Assembly: GCF_001999245.1 (NCBI RefSeq)
Contig: NZ_CP019630.1
Location: 4,307,001-4,371,000 of the forward strand
DNA: 64,000 bases
Origin: Roseibium algicola
GTDB lineage: Bacteria > Pseudomonadota > Alphaproteobacteria > Rhizobiales > Stappiaceae
Direction: 5' to 3'
The position numbers and the translations under genes are program-made. This document shows positions 47,961-55,314 of the stretch, piece by piece (the stretch's first letter is position 1; every line of letters starts with the position of its first letter). Below the pieces are notes generated by a model. That model made no database searches, was not told the origin of the DNA, and saw nothing but the letters and a program-made list of their open reading frames with translations.

Positions 47961-49430
47961 CTATTCGTTTGCGATGGCGCTTTCCCGTGCAGTCAATCTG
48001 TGACGTAGCACCAGCATCGCCAGGGCTGGAACCAATGTCAGGCCCGCATTGACGTAGAAGACGGAGGCGCCGGACCGCGCGACGGCCTCCCGGGTGAGCA
48101 GTTCTTCCGATCCCGGTGCAACAAGACCGGTGACAATTGCGATCAGTCCGGTAAGGCCGCCGCCGATGGCAATACCGGCAGAGGAAATGGTCGGCAGGAT
48201 GCTGGAGACCAGGTTCTGGTCTTCTCCCTCGGCGGTGTACATCAGCGAACGCATCAGGATCTGGTTGCACAGCCCGTGGCCGGCACCGGCAACCACGGCA
48301 GCGAGCGCAAACAAAGGCAGCGACGCGGTCGTGATGGCAAGAGCAGTGAGGGTCAAGCCACCGGCGATCAGGAACGGACCGGTCGTCAGATAGGTCAGCT
48401 CGCGCTGCCGCGACGGTGCACGGGAAGAGATGACGGCGAAGATCGACCAGGAGAAGGCGAGCCCGGCGGCAACATAACTTGCCTGCGTCACGCTGAGGCC
48501 CCAGTAGACCTGGCCGACCGTCGTGACGTAAACCGCCCGCACCGCAGCGGCAGCGGAAATGAGGAACATGATCCAGGTGCCGAGGCCGATCAGGGTCTGC
48601 GCCCGGAAGGCATCGCGCGGGAAAAGGCGATGCGGGCTTGCGGCGTCAATGGTCAGCAGCAGCGCTGCGGTTGCCAGACCGGCTGCAATCGTCAGGGCAA
48701 GCGGCAGGGGCGCATGCAGCTCGCCTATCACGGTCAGGAGAAAGATGCTTGCTGCCAGCAGGGCAAGGCGAACCAGCAAACGGACCGGCAATCTTCTGGC
48801 CGTGGGGTCGCTTGCCGTGGCCGGACGCACTGCTTGCGCAGGCAAGGCCGTGTTCATCAGGACGAACAGCAGCAGCACGAAGGGTATGTTGATCAGGAAG
48901 GCGGCGCGCCACGACCAGAGTTCGGACAGCAAGCCGGCCGAAACCGGCCCGATACCCGCTGCAACGGCCCAGACCCCTGCCAGCAAGGCAAAGACACGCG
49001 GGGCGATGTTGCTGGGGAAGAGATACGGGATCAGCGAATAGCACAGCGCGATGATCATGCCTTCGCCGAAACCCTGCAGGGCGCGTCCGGCAATCAGCCC
49101 TTCCAGAGATGTCGAGATACCCGCGAGCACCGATCCGCCCGCAAGCAGGAGCGACGCCAACAGGAAGGGACTGCGGGCACCGAAACGGACCTTTGCTGCG
49201 CCAGTGAGGCAGCCCGCCAGGATTGCCATCATTTCAAAGGAGGAAAATACCCAGAATGCTCGGTCCTGCCCGCCAAGATCGCGGATGATGTCCGGCAGGA
49301 CTGCGGTGGTAACAAAGCCGTTTATGGCGTGAGATCCGACCCCCAGCACCAGCGCCAGTGTGCCGGCCGCGCGTTCAGGTGAAAAGAGTGACGGGCTGAC
49401 GGGCGGAAGCGCTGGCGAGCTGATGGACAT
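47961..49430 (-). CDS. MFS transporter, drug/H+ antiporter type (DHA2)
   Basis: A 489-residue membrane protein with about 14 helices. Motif A-like GAAKVRFGARSPFLLASLLL follows helix 2 and the helix-5 motif C region is WAVAAGIGPVSAGLLSELWSWR, which is the antiporter pattern; so it likely exports small hydrophobic compounds. The start at 49430 is close behind a pair of AT-rich operator-like repeats. It is separated from kptA by 173 bp. No regulator gene is adjacent. Confidence 0.87.
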   Translation of the reverse strand: MSISSPALPPVSPSLFSPERAAGTLALVLGVGSHAINGFVTTAVLPDIIRDLGGQDRAFWVFSSFEMMAILAGCLTGAAKVRFGARSPFLLASLLLAGGSVLAGISTSLEGLIAGRALQGFGEGMIIALCYSLIPYLFPSNIAPRVFALLAGVWAVAAGIGPVSAGLLSELWSWRAAFLINIPFVLLLFVLMNTALPAQAVRPATASDPTARRLPVRLLVRLALLAASIFLLTVIGELHAPLPLALTIAAGLATAALLLTIDAASPHRLFPRDAFRAQTLIGLGTWIMFLISAAAAVRAVYVTTVGQVYWGLSVTQASYVAAGLAFSWSIFAVISSRAPSRQRELTYLTTGPFLIAGGLTLTALAITTASLPLFALAAVVAGAGHGLCNQILMRSLMYTAEGEDQNLVSSILPTISSAGIAIGGGLTGLIAIVTGLVAPGSEELLTREAVARSGASVFYVNAGLTLVPALAMLVLRHRLTARESAIANE

Positions 49431-49440
49431 GACAACCTCG

Positions 49441-49498
49441 ATAAAGAAAGTATTTTCTTTATATATTGAGCTTCAGAAATAAAGAAAGAAATTTATTT
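49441..49498. promoter_or_regulatory. AT-rich operator repeats before the DHA2 gene
   Basis: ATAAAGAAA (49441-49449) and its partner TTTCTTTAT (49454-49462) form a 22-bp palindrome with a small mismatched centre. A second ATAAAGAAAG occurs at about 49479-49488 in an AAATAAA/TTTATTT context. Position 11 bp before the start codon suits a repressor of the exporter. Confidence 0.6.
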
Positions 49499-49603
49499 TT
49501 TTATTTTAGCGCCGATATGCGTGAGGGTTGAGCCGTCGAAGGCCCTTGGTTCATGCCGGCCTGGACGATGTAACCAGGGATGCCGAATTCGCGAAGAGAC
49601 CTA

Positions 49604-50155
49604 TTATGGATGGGTTTCTGTCAGTACCAGGAAATGTGCGGGAACGGCATCCGTCAGCCAGACGCCGTTCTCCGTCCTGTAAAACGTGTGCCCCACGGCC
49701 TGCATTGCGCTGGCCGCGACCTGAAGAATTGCAGGTTTGCCGTGACGGCTTCCGACCTTGTGCGCGGTGTCGCGATCCAGTGACAGATGCACATGGTGCC
49801 GGGCCATAGGTTTCAGGCCTTCGGCCAGAATGGGCGGCAGAAAGCGTGTTGCCGTTCCGTGGAACAGGATCTCCGGAGGCTGTAAAGCTGTGAGGCCTAG
49901 TTCAATGTCAATCGAATGACCCTGACGTGCGCGAATGTGTTTGCCGTCTTCGGAGAACTCGAAGCGTTTCTTGTCGTTGGTCGCGACTATTCTTTCCAGC
50001 TGATCCCTTTTGCAATCAAGGCCGAGGGCTCTTAAGGCACCAAGGACATCAGCTACGTCAGCCCAACCGCTGTCTGACAGCATCAAACCGGCGTCTTCCG
50101 GTTTGTGTCTTAGCCAGAAAGACAGGCGTTTCGAGATCTTTGTGTCTGTTTTCAT
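49604..50155 (-). CDS. kptA: RNA 2'-phosphotransferase (Tpt1/KptA)
   Basis: A 183-residue enzyme of the Tpt1/KptA family, which moves a 2'-phosphate from RNA splice junctions or 2'-phosphorylated RNA ends to NAD+. The N-terminal winged domain begins ISKRLSFWLRHKPEDAGL with the invariant Arg16 and His17; the C-terminal NAD domain contains the signature HGTATRFLPPILAEGLKPMA, RHHVHLSLDRDTAHKVG. It is complete. The ATG at 50155 follows AAAGAAAAAGA, a weak site; a TATACT -10 lies about 20 bp upstream. It is downstream of a slipin gene on the same strand. In bacteria it has no splicing role, so it may serve RNA repair. Confidence 0.92.
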   Translation of the reverse strand: MKTDTKISKRLSFWLRHKPEDAGLMLSDSGWADVADVLGALRALGLDCKRDQLERIVATNDKKRFEFSEDGKHIRARQGHSIDIELGLTALQPPEILFHGTATRFLPPILAEGLKPMARHHVHLSLDRDTAHKVGSRHGKPAILQVAASAMQAVGHTFYRTENGVWLTDAVPAHFLVLTETHP

Positions 50156-50282
50156 TGTCTTTTTCTTTAAAAGTATACTGTTTTCAAATTCTGCGACCCC
50201 AGGGAAAGCGGGCGAGCGCACCCTCAATCGAGGTGGCCAGGTGACAGGACCTGGACAGCCATGGCCTGCAATGGCCGTGCTG

Positions 50283-50314
50283 AAACAGAAACGGCGCAGG
50301 TTGCCCCGCGCCGT
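50283..50314 (-). terminator. Weak terminator after the slipin gene
   Basis: On the minus strand ACGGCGC/GCGCCGT (arms at 50308-50314 and 50291-50297, plus-strand numbers) is followed by TTCTGTTTCAG. It lies just after the slipin stop and before kptA. The T-run is poor, so some read-through into kptA is possible. Confidence 0.4.
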
Positions 50315-50320
50315 TCTGGC

Positions 50321-51475
50321 TCATGCCGCGTTGTCGTCCCGAAGCCGGACGAGGTCGTTCATGAGGCCTCCGGTTCCGTTGTGGACCGTGAGCCGGTCGA
50401 CCTTGCCGGCGATGGCTTCAAGCGCTTCGAGCTCCTTGAGCCGAAGCATGACCGGGTTTTCGGCCATGACCTTGGCTGTGTTGAGAAGCGAACGGGTTGC
50501 GTTCGTTTCTTCACGGCGCCGGATCACATTGGCTTCGGCTTCCTTTTCGGCTGCCACCACCTTGTCGAGGATCTCGCGCATTTCGCCCGGAAGGATCACG
50601 TCCTTGAGGACGATGTCGGAGACCTCGACACCGATTTCAGCCATGTCGGCCTTGATCTTTCCGGCAGCTTCCGCGTTGACCTCCCCCTTCTTTTCAAGGA
50701 TCTGGTCGAGCTTGAGCGCGCCGAGCTGCTTGCGGAACACAAGCTGCAAGGCCCGGTAGAGCGTGTCGGTGAAGTCCTTCACCTCGGTTGCGGCCTTCAC
50801 CGGGTCAACCACACGGTAATCCACGGAGAGGTTGATCCGGATGGTAACGCGGTCGAGGGTCAGGACTTCCTGACCGGTGACGTCGAGAGCCTGACGCTTG
50901 AGGTCGATGACCTTCTGCGTCACGGTTCGGCCAGCCTTCCAGAAGGCATGCACCCCGGCTTCAAGCACCTTGGTGAGCACGCCATCCATGAAGAGGAGGG
51001 CGATGCTACCGTCGGTCACCGGCACGATCACGAACTGCTGCGTCTGACGGGCATCCCCGAGCCGGCGCATGAGCTTCTGCGTGAGGGCCGGGTCGGCAGC
51101 CGTGTCGATGACCTCGAAGGTCCACGGGCCGGCATCCGTCCACAGGACAAGCCGCTCGTCCGGGCCAAGCACGGTGTGGATACGGTTGTCCCGTTCCACA
51201 ATCGCCACTTCACCCGGTCCGGTCCGGATAACGGTCAAGTGCTCTTCGGCAACTTGGGGAAGCTTATCGAAGAGCGCCTTCTCGTAGGCCGACCGGAACT
51301 GGGGCATTGCCATCGACTGGCGCTCGATCACCAGGGTGCCACGGCCATTTTCGAGGCTGTGTTCACCGGGGCCGAGAATACCCTGGAGCTCTCCCTTGCA
51401 GATGTGGAGGGCCCGTTCCGTTTCAGAAATCACTACGCGGGTTCGCCCGCGGATCTTGTCGAGAAAAGTCGTCAT
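50321..51475 (-). CDS. Slipin/stomatin-like SPFH (band 7) protein
   Basis: A 384-residue SPFH-domain protein with no signal peptide. The N-terminal basic region and RVVISETERALHICKGELQG precede an SPFH domain (about residues 95-300) containing ERDNRIHTVLGPDERLVLWT, RVTIRINLSVDYRVVDPVKA and DFTDTLYRALQLVFRKQLGAL. The C-terminal coiled coil is VVAAEKEAEANVIRRREETNA. Slipins are known to recur in RNA-repair neighbourhoods with RtcB, RtcA or Tpt1 (from memory), and kptA follows here. The ATG at 51475 comes seven bases after AAGGA. The upstream sequence holds two tRNA-like elements on the same strand. Confidence 0.86.
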   Translation of the reverse strand: MTTFLDKIRGRTRVVISETERALHICKGELQGILGPGEHSLENGRGTLVIERQSMAMPQFRSAYEKALFDKLPQVAEEHLTVIRTGPGEVAIVERDNRIHTVLGPDERLVLWTDAGPWTFEVIDTAADPALTQKLMRRLGDARQTQQFVIVPVTDGSIALLFMDGVLTKVLEAGVHAFWKAGRTVTQKVIDLKRQALDVTGQEVLTLDRVTIRINLSVDYRVVDPVKAATEVKDFTDTLYRALQLVFRKQLGALKLDQILEKKGEVNAEAAGKIKADMAEIGVEVSDIVLKDVILPGEMREILDKVVAAEKEAEANVIRRREETNATRSLLNTAKVMAENPVMLRLKELEALEAIAGKVDRLTVHNGTGGLMNDLVRLRDDNAA

Positions 51476-51866
51476 TTCGATAATCCTTCCAATGCGCTAA
51501 GGCACGTGGTTGTCCTTTCCGGTGTTGAAGATGGTTGGAGGTTGAGGAAACCGGTCGCTCGTCATGAGGCGTCCGGGGTGAAACGATGAGACCCGAAGAG
51601 AGCACGAGGTCTCCCGGCGGGCCCTTGGCCAGAGGGCGTAGCAGCGGCAATGCGGGTTCCAACCCGTTCGAAAACAGGCGGTTTCGGCAAAGCGGCGGCA
51701 GAGCCTTTGCCAAAGGCCGGGCGAAGCGACCTGGCGTCGGCGGTCAGGGCACTTTCACCCGAAGGCAAAAGGGCCAGTCCGCGTTCGCAAGACCTCTCCG
51801 GGTCCCCAATGGAACAGCTTGCATAGCTGCTGGCGTGACAGGCCAGTTCGGCGTTGGAGGCCGTGT

Positions 51867-51937
51867 TTTTGGAGCGAGAGTTGAACTCGCGACAGTCGGA
51901 TTAAAGGTCCGATGCTCTACCACTGAGCTATCCATGG
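51867..51937 (-). tRNA. tRNA-like element B, tRNA-Lys(UUU)-derived, C at position 33
   Basis: On the minus strand the D arm is GCTCAGTGGTAGAGC, the anticodon stem TCGGA/TCCGA with loop CCTTTAA, and the T arm GCGAG-TTCAACT-CTCGC. This is nearly the anticodon arm of tRNA-Lys(UUU) except that the universal U33 is C. The acceptor stem pairs only four bases (TGGA with TCCA); its outer three positions mismatch (CCA against AAA) and no CCA tail is encoded. It begins inside the end of element A. It looks like a degenerate or repurposed tRNA. Confidence 0.6.
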
Positions 51938-52009
51938 AGCACATCACAGGAGTCGAACCTGTTGCTTCCGGGGTACACTCCCGGCGTTCAACCGTTAAAC
52001 TTCATGCGC
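51935..52009 (-). tRNA. tRNA-like element A with encoded CCA, G at position 33
   Basis: On the minus strand the acceptor GCGCATG pairs with GATGTGC at six of seven positions (one G-U) and is followed by T-CCA. The D arm is GTTT-AACGGTT-GAAC, the anticodon stem CCGGG/CCCGG with loop AGTGTAC, the variable loop AAGCA and the T arm ACAGG-TTCGACT-CCTGT. The anticodon by position would be UGU, but position 33 is G, not U, which normal tRNAs do not tolerate well. The CCA overlaps the first three bases of element B. This looks like a translation-defective or specialised tRNA. Confidence 0.6.
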
Positions 52010-52191
52010 GATTGTCCGATCCACCAGAACAGCATCCGTACATGAGTGGGCAGGGCCTGATCATGCGGGTGGCGAAAAATGGCCGAGCCGTTGATGTCTG
52101 TGCCAGTATGGTGACCGGTGACGAGTTGATACTTCGAGAGCGGGTGCCAATGCAACCGGCAATTTCAAGAGAAGCGATGTTTGTTGCTAAT

Positions 52192-52219
52192 GTGATACAG
52201 TATGTTGTATTTTTATCAC
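52192..52219. promoter_or_regulatory. AT-rich dyad between the tRNA-like elements and the SnoaL gene
   Basis: GTGATA (52192-52197) and TATCAC (52214-52219) form inverted arms, with an inner ATACA...TGTAT pair. It lies between divergent units and is AT-rich against GC-rich surroundings, so an operator or promoter is plausible. No protein is assigned. Confidence 0.45.
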
Positions 52220-52380
52220 TTTTGCCCAGAGTGCCGGCTGTCGCCCTGGGCGGGGACTTTGGTTGGTTTGAAGCGGTTTCGGTGAAGAACCGTAAACCGC
52301 AATCTCCTCGACCTCTTGCGCCGGGAAGACGGCGAAGGCAAACTCCCGGCCAGATTGTGTTTCCGCCCCTGCGAGGACCT

Positions 52381-52821
52381 ATGGCCAACAAACAGTCCCG
52401 GTTTCTGATCGACACCTATTTTGCCGCCTTCAATGCAGGCGATACCAAGAAAATGGAAAGCCTGGTTGCCGACGACCTGATCCATGACGTCAACCAGGGC
52501 GAACGCCGTGTCGGCAAGGACAAGTTCTGGTCCTTCAACGTTCACATGACGCGCTGCTACAAGGAACGCCTCAGCGACATCGTGCTGTTCGTCAGTGAAG
52601 ACGGGACACGGGCTGCTGCCGAGTTCATCGTCCATGGCAGCTATATCGGCACCGACAGCGGATTGCCGCCCGCGAACGGCCAGACCTACAAGCTGCCGGC
52701 GGGCAGCTTTTTCGAGATCCGCGATGGTCAAATCGCCCGCATCACCACCTATTACAACCTTCAGGACTGGATCGACCAGGTGACGGAAGGTGCGGGTGAA
52801 AAAGTGCCGGAAGAGGCCTGA
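52381..52821 (+). CDS. SnoaL/NTF2-like ketosteroid-isomerase-type protein
   Basis: A 146-residue protein of the NTF2-like fold. The N-terminus reads SRFLIDTYFAAFNAGDTKKM with a following ESLVADDLIHDVNQGERRVG, and the barrel strands RAAAEFIVHGSYIG and GSFFEIRDGQIARITTYYNL match SnoaL-like polyketide cyclase or isomerase relatives. The ATG at 52381 follows GAGGACC. The frame is open upstream for another 265 codons, but that stretch runs through the tRNA-like sequences and is not counted. Function not assignable. A terminator follows. Confidence 0.8.
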   Translation: MANKQSRFLIDTYFAAFNAGDTKKMESLVADDLIHDVNQGERRVGKDKFWSFNVHMTRCYKERLSDIVLFVSEDGTRAAAEFIVHGSYIGTDSGLPPANGQTYKLPAGSFFEIRDGQIARITTYYNLQDWIDQVTEGAGEKVPEEA

Positions 52822-52879
52822 ACCAAAACCCTGCTTCTGCGCGAGCAGGGCCGGACAGGCAAAATTCATTTGATCAATC

Positions 52880-52912
52880 AGCTCTCCGTGCTCATCCGCG
52901 GGGAGCTTTTTT
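52880..52912 (+). terminator. Terminator after the SnoaL-like gene
   Basis: AGCTCTCC (52880-52887) pairs with GGGGAGCT (52900-52907; one G-U), followed by TTTTTTG. It lies 60 bp past the stop codon at 52821. Confidence 0.75.
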
Positions 52913-52989
52913 GTTTCTGAGAAGGGCGATCTCCTCGTTGATTGTTGCACACACGCAACCGTGAAGTTCGTTTTATTGACGATAATAAT

Positions 52990-53001
52990 TAGACCGGTCT
53001 A
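52990..53001. promoter_or_regulatory. TetR operator, TAGACCGGTCTA
   Basis: Perfect 12-bp palindrome about 85 bp before the tetR gene at 53085. It resembles NemR-type half sites (TAGACC/GGTCTA). It likely controls the tetR-SDR-SDR unit. Confidence 0.6.
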
Positions 53002-53084
53002 TTTCTAATTCAATGAACACCGCTGACAAGGCGCTGCATCAGCCGGATTAGCGGTGTCAGAAGTCCCTGACGAAAGGAAACCCC

Positions 53085-53687
53085 TTGGCCAGAATACGCA
53101 ACGAAGCTGCCTACGAGACCGCGAAAACCCGTCTTCTGGATGTCGGTATGACGCTTATCCGGGAAAACAGCTTCGACGGGATCGGGATCAATGACGTGTT
53201 ACGGGAAAGTGGCGTGCCGAAGGGGTCTTTCTACCACTACTTCGACACCAAGGAAGACTTCGGTCTCGAGGTGGCACGTCACTACCACCGGGATCAGCTC
53301 GCTTTTGCAAAGGCCTGCCTTTCGGACCGCAAACGCTCGCCGGTAGAGCGGCTGGAAGCATTTTTCTCCGGTGCCCGGGAAGGGATGAAGGACCGTGGCT
53401 ACGCCCAGGGATGCCTGATGTGCAACCTGTCGACGGAGCTCGCCGACCAGAAACCGGTCTTTCAGGCGGAACTGGACCGTCATTGGCAGGCACTGACCGG
53501 TGAACTGGAAATCTGCCTGCGGGAGACGGATCTTTCCCGGATCGGACTGTCTCATCTCTCCCCGGCACAGGCTGCCGACTGGTTGATGAATTCGTGGAGC
53601 GGCGCGCTGACGAGAATGAAGGCAAGCCGCAGCGACGAACCCCTGGCGCTGTTCATGCGCACAATCTTCAAGAAAGAAGGGAAATGA
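53085..53687 (+). CDS. TetR-family regulator, first gene of an SDR operon
   Basis: A 200-residue TetR protein. The HTH lies in GIGINDVLRESGVPKGSFYHYFDTKEDF, and the ligand domain contains GYAQGCLMCNLSTELAD and ends with a helix bundle. The start is TTG at 53085 after AAAGGAAA; no other good start gives the HTH. Its stop overlaps the start region of the first SDR gene. A perfect palindrome at 52990-53001 is a probable operator. The effector is unknown; NemR-like sensors respond to electrophiles. Confidence 0.87.
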   Translation: MARIRNEAAYETAKTRLLDVGMTLIRENSFDGIGINDVLRESGVPKGSFYHYFDTKEDFGLEVARHYHRDQLAFAKACLSDRKRSPVERLEAFFSGAREGMKDRGYAQGCLMCNLSTELADQKPVFQAELDRHWQALTGELEICLRETDLSRIGLSHLSPAQAADWLMNSWSGALTRMKASRSDEPLALFMRTIFKKEGK

Positions 53688-53689
53688 AA

Positions 53690-54571
53690 ATGACCACCCA
53701 AAAGACAATCCTGATTACCGGTGCAAGCCGGGGTATCGGGTTTCTGACCGCGCAGAAACTCGTGCAGGAAGGCCATATCGTTTATGCGGGCATGCGGGAT
53801 CTGGACGGCAGAAACGCGGAAGCGGCAAAGGCGCTCAAGCTTTTTGCCGAAGGTCTTCCGGGCAAGCTTGTTCCGGTCGATCTGGATGTTGCAGACGAGA
53901 AAGGTGTCGAACGGACCGTCGCGGCGATCGAGGCAGAGCAGCCGATCGACGTTCTGGTCAATAACGCAGGCGTCATGCCCGTTGGTCTGACGGAAGGCTT
54001 CACCATGGAGCAGGCAAAGGATCTGTTCGACGTCAATGTTTATGGTGTCATGCATCTGACGCGGGCGGTGCTTCCCGCGATGCGGGCGCGGAAGTCCGGT
54101 CTCGTGATCAGTCTCAGTTCGGTTGCAGGCCGGTTCGGCATGCCATTCTTCGGCCTTTACTGCGCCAGCAAGTGGGCGATGGAAGCTTACTGCGAGTCGC
54201 TGCATTACGAACTGGAGCCGTTCGGGGTCGAGTCCGTGCTGGTTGAGCCGAGTGGCCATGGCACTGACCTGGTGACCTCCGCCCCGGCTCCGGGTGATGC
54301 GGTGCGGGTTGGGCAATATGGCGATTATTCCAAGGGGCGCGACAGGCTGCTTGGCATGTTCCAGGGCATGTTCGATCAGGGTGAAGCCATCACCGATGCG
54401 GGCAACGTCGCAACCAAGATCCTTGAGCTGATCGCAATGGATGGATCGCGGCCTATCCGTACCCAGGTCGGGCAGGATATGGGTGTCACCGCCATCAACG
54501 AGGCAACCGCACCGATCCAGGCGCAGCTGGTGAGCGGATTGAAGCCGGTCTATCTGGGAGCCGCATCGTGA
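53690..54571 (+). CDS. Short-chain dehydrogenase/reductase
   Basis: A 293-residue classical SDR. The cofactor motif TGASRGIG follows the first strand, NNAGVMPVG is the conserved NNAG, and Tyr-x3-Lys lies in YCASKWAMEAY. Length is slightly above the 250 norm, with an extra C-terminal stretch (ATAPIQAQLVSGLKPVYLG). The ATG at 53690 is spaced correctly after AAGGG; ATG 53684 is also in frame. It follows the tetR gene and is followed by a second SDR that overlaps its stop by four bases. Substrate unknown. Confidence 0.92.
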   Translation: MTTQKTILITGASRGIGFLTAQKLVQEGHIVYAGMRDLDGRNAEAAKALKLFAEGLPGKLVPVDLDVADEKGVERTVAAIEAEQPIDVLVNNAGVMPVGLTEGFTMEQAKDLFDVNVYGVMHLTRAVLPAMRARKSGLVISLSSVAGRFGMPFFGLYCASKWAMEAYCESLHYELEPFGVESVLVEPSGHGTDLVTSAPAPGDAVRVGQYGDYSKGRDRLLGMFQGMFDQGEAITDAGNVATKILELIAMDGSRPIRTQVGQDMGVTAINEATAPIQAQLVSGLKPVYLGAAS

Positions 54572-55257
54572 GCGGCAATGCCCTGATCGTCGGTGCCGGG
54601 CCGGGCCTCAGCGCGTCTCTGGCACGGACGTTCGCCAAGGAAGGCTACAGGGTGTCACTGGCTGCCAGATCTCCTGGAAAGCTGGAAGGGCTTTGCGCTG
54701 AAACCGGAGCAAAAGCCCATGCCTGCAATGCTGCCGACGCGGCCAGTGTGGCGCGCCTGTTCCAGGGCCTGGACGAGGCGGGGGCAACGCCGGACCTTGT
54801 CGTCTACAACGCCAGTGGCCGCGTCCGCGGACCGGTTGCCGAACTCGATCTTGAGGATGTGCATGCCGCACTGGATGTGACCGCCTTCGGTGCGCTGGCC
54901 GTCGCACATGAAGCGGCAAAGCGGATGGTGCCAAAGGGGAAGGGCGTGATGCTGTTCACCGGTGCTTCCGCCGGCATCAAGGGCTTCCCGCAATCAGCGC
55001 CCTTTGCCATGGGCAAGTTCGCCTTGCGTGGCTTGTGCCAGTCACTTGCCCGGGAATTGTCGCCGAAAAACATCCACGTGGTTCATTTCGTCATCGACGG
55101 GGTGATCTACAATCCGGATCGTGGCGCGCCTTATGACGACCCGGACAAGACCCTTCATCCGGATGCAATCGCACGGACGTATCTGGAGATCTCGCGTCAG
55201 GACAAAAGCGCCTGGACATCCGAGTTGGAACTGCGACCGAGCGTCGAAAAGTTCTGA
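54568..55257 (+). CDS. Atypical SDR-like protein (Phe in place of catalytic Tyr)
   Basis: A 229-residue Rossmann-fold protein of the SDR superfamily. The glycine-rich motif is GAGPGLSASLA instead of TGxxxGIG, the central NNAG is replaced by NASG (YNASGRVRG), and Tyr-x3-Lys reads F146-A-M-G-K150. Loss of Tyr suggests it is not a standard oxidoreductase; it could be a regulator, isomerase or partner for the first SDR. The start is GTG at 54568, overlapping the SDR1 stop (GTGA). Terminator at 55271 follows. Confidence 0.8.
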   Translation: MSGNALIVGAGPGLSASLARTFAKEGYRVSLAARSPGKLEGLCAETGAKAHACNAADAASVARLFQGLDEAGATPDLVVYNASGRVRGPVAELDLEDVHAALDVTAFGALAVAHEAAKRMVPKGKGVMLFTGASAGIKGFPQSAPFAMGKFALRGLCQSLARELSPKNIHVVHFVIDGVIYNPDRGAPYDDPDKTLHPDAIARTYLEISRQDKSAWTSELELRPSVEKF

Positions 55258-55270
55258 TCCGGTAAACCGA

Positions 55271-55313
55271 AAGCCCCGGCGCGGCGGATGCCGTGCCGGG
55301 GCTTCGCTGTTTT
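55271..55313. terminator. Terminator between the SDR operon and metK
   Basis: AAGCCCCGGC (55271-55280) pairs with GCCGGGGCTT (55295-55304), followed by CGCTGTTTTC. It lies between the convergent stops of the SDR (55257) and metK (55315). Confidence 0.75.
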
Positions 55314-55314
55314 C

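Larger units (their letters stand above)
51476..52380. other. Gap holding tRNA-like elements and no clear gene
   Basis: About 900 bp between the slipin gene (minus) and the SnoaL-like gene (plus). Plus- and minus-strand reading frames cross the tRNA-like sequences and have no credible start, so I do not call them. The region holds two tRNA-like units at 51867-52009, hairpins such as GCCTTTGGCAAAGGC near 51700, and a dyad at 52192-52219. Confidence 0.55.

Noticed and set aside
52100..52149. Two TGGCAC motifs on the minus strand upstream of the tRNA-like elements as sigma54 promoters
   Set aside because: Neither has the GC at the -12 position at the right spacing, so a sigma54 site, which RtcR would use, is not supported.
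51586..52380. Long open frame continuous with the SnoaL-like gene
   Set aside because: It runs through both tRNA-like elements, has no credible start, and family similarity begins only at 52381, which has a good ribosome site.
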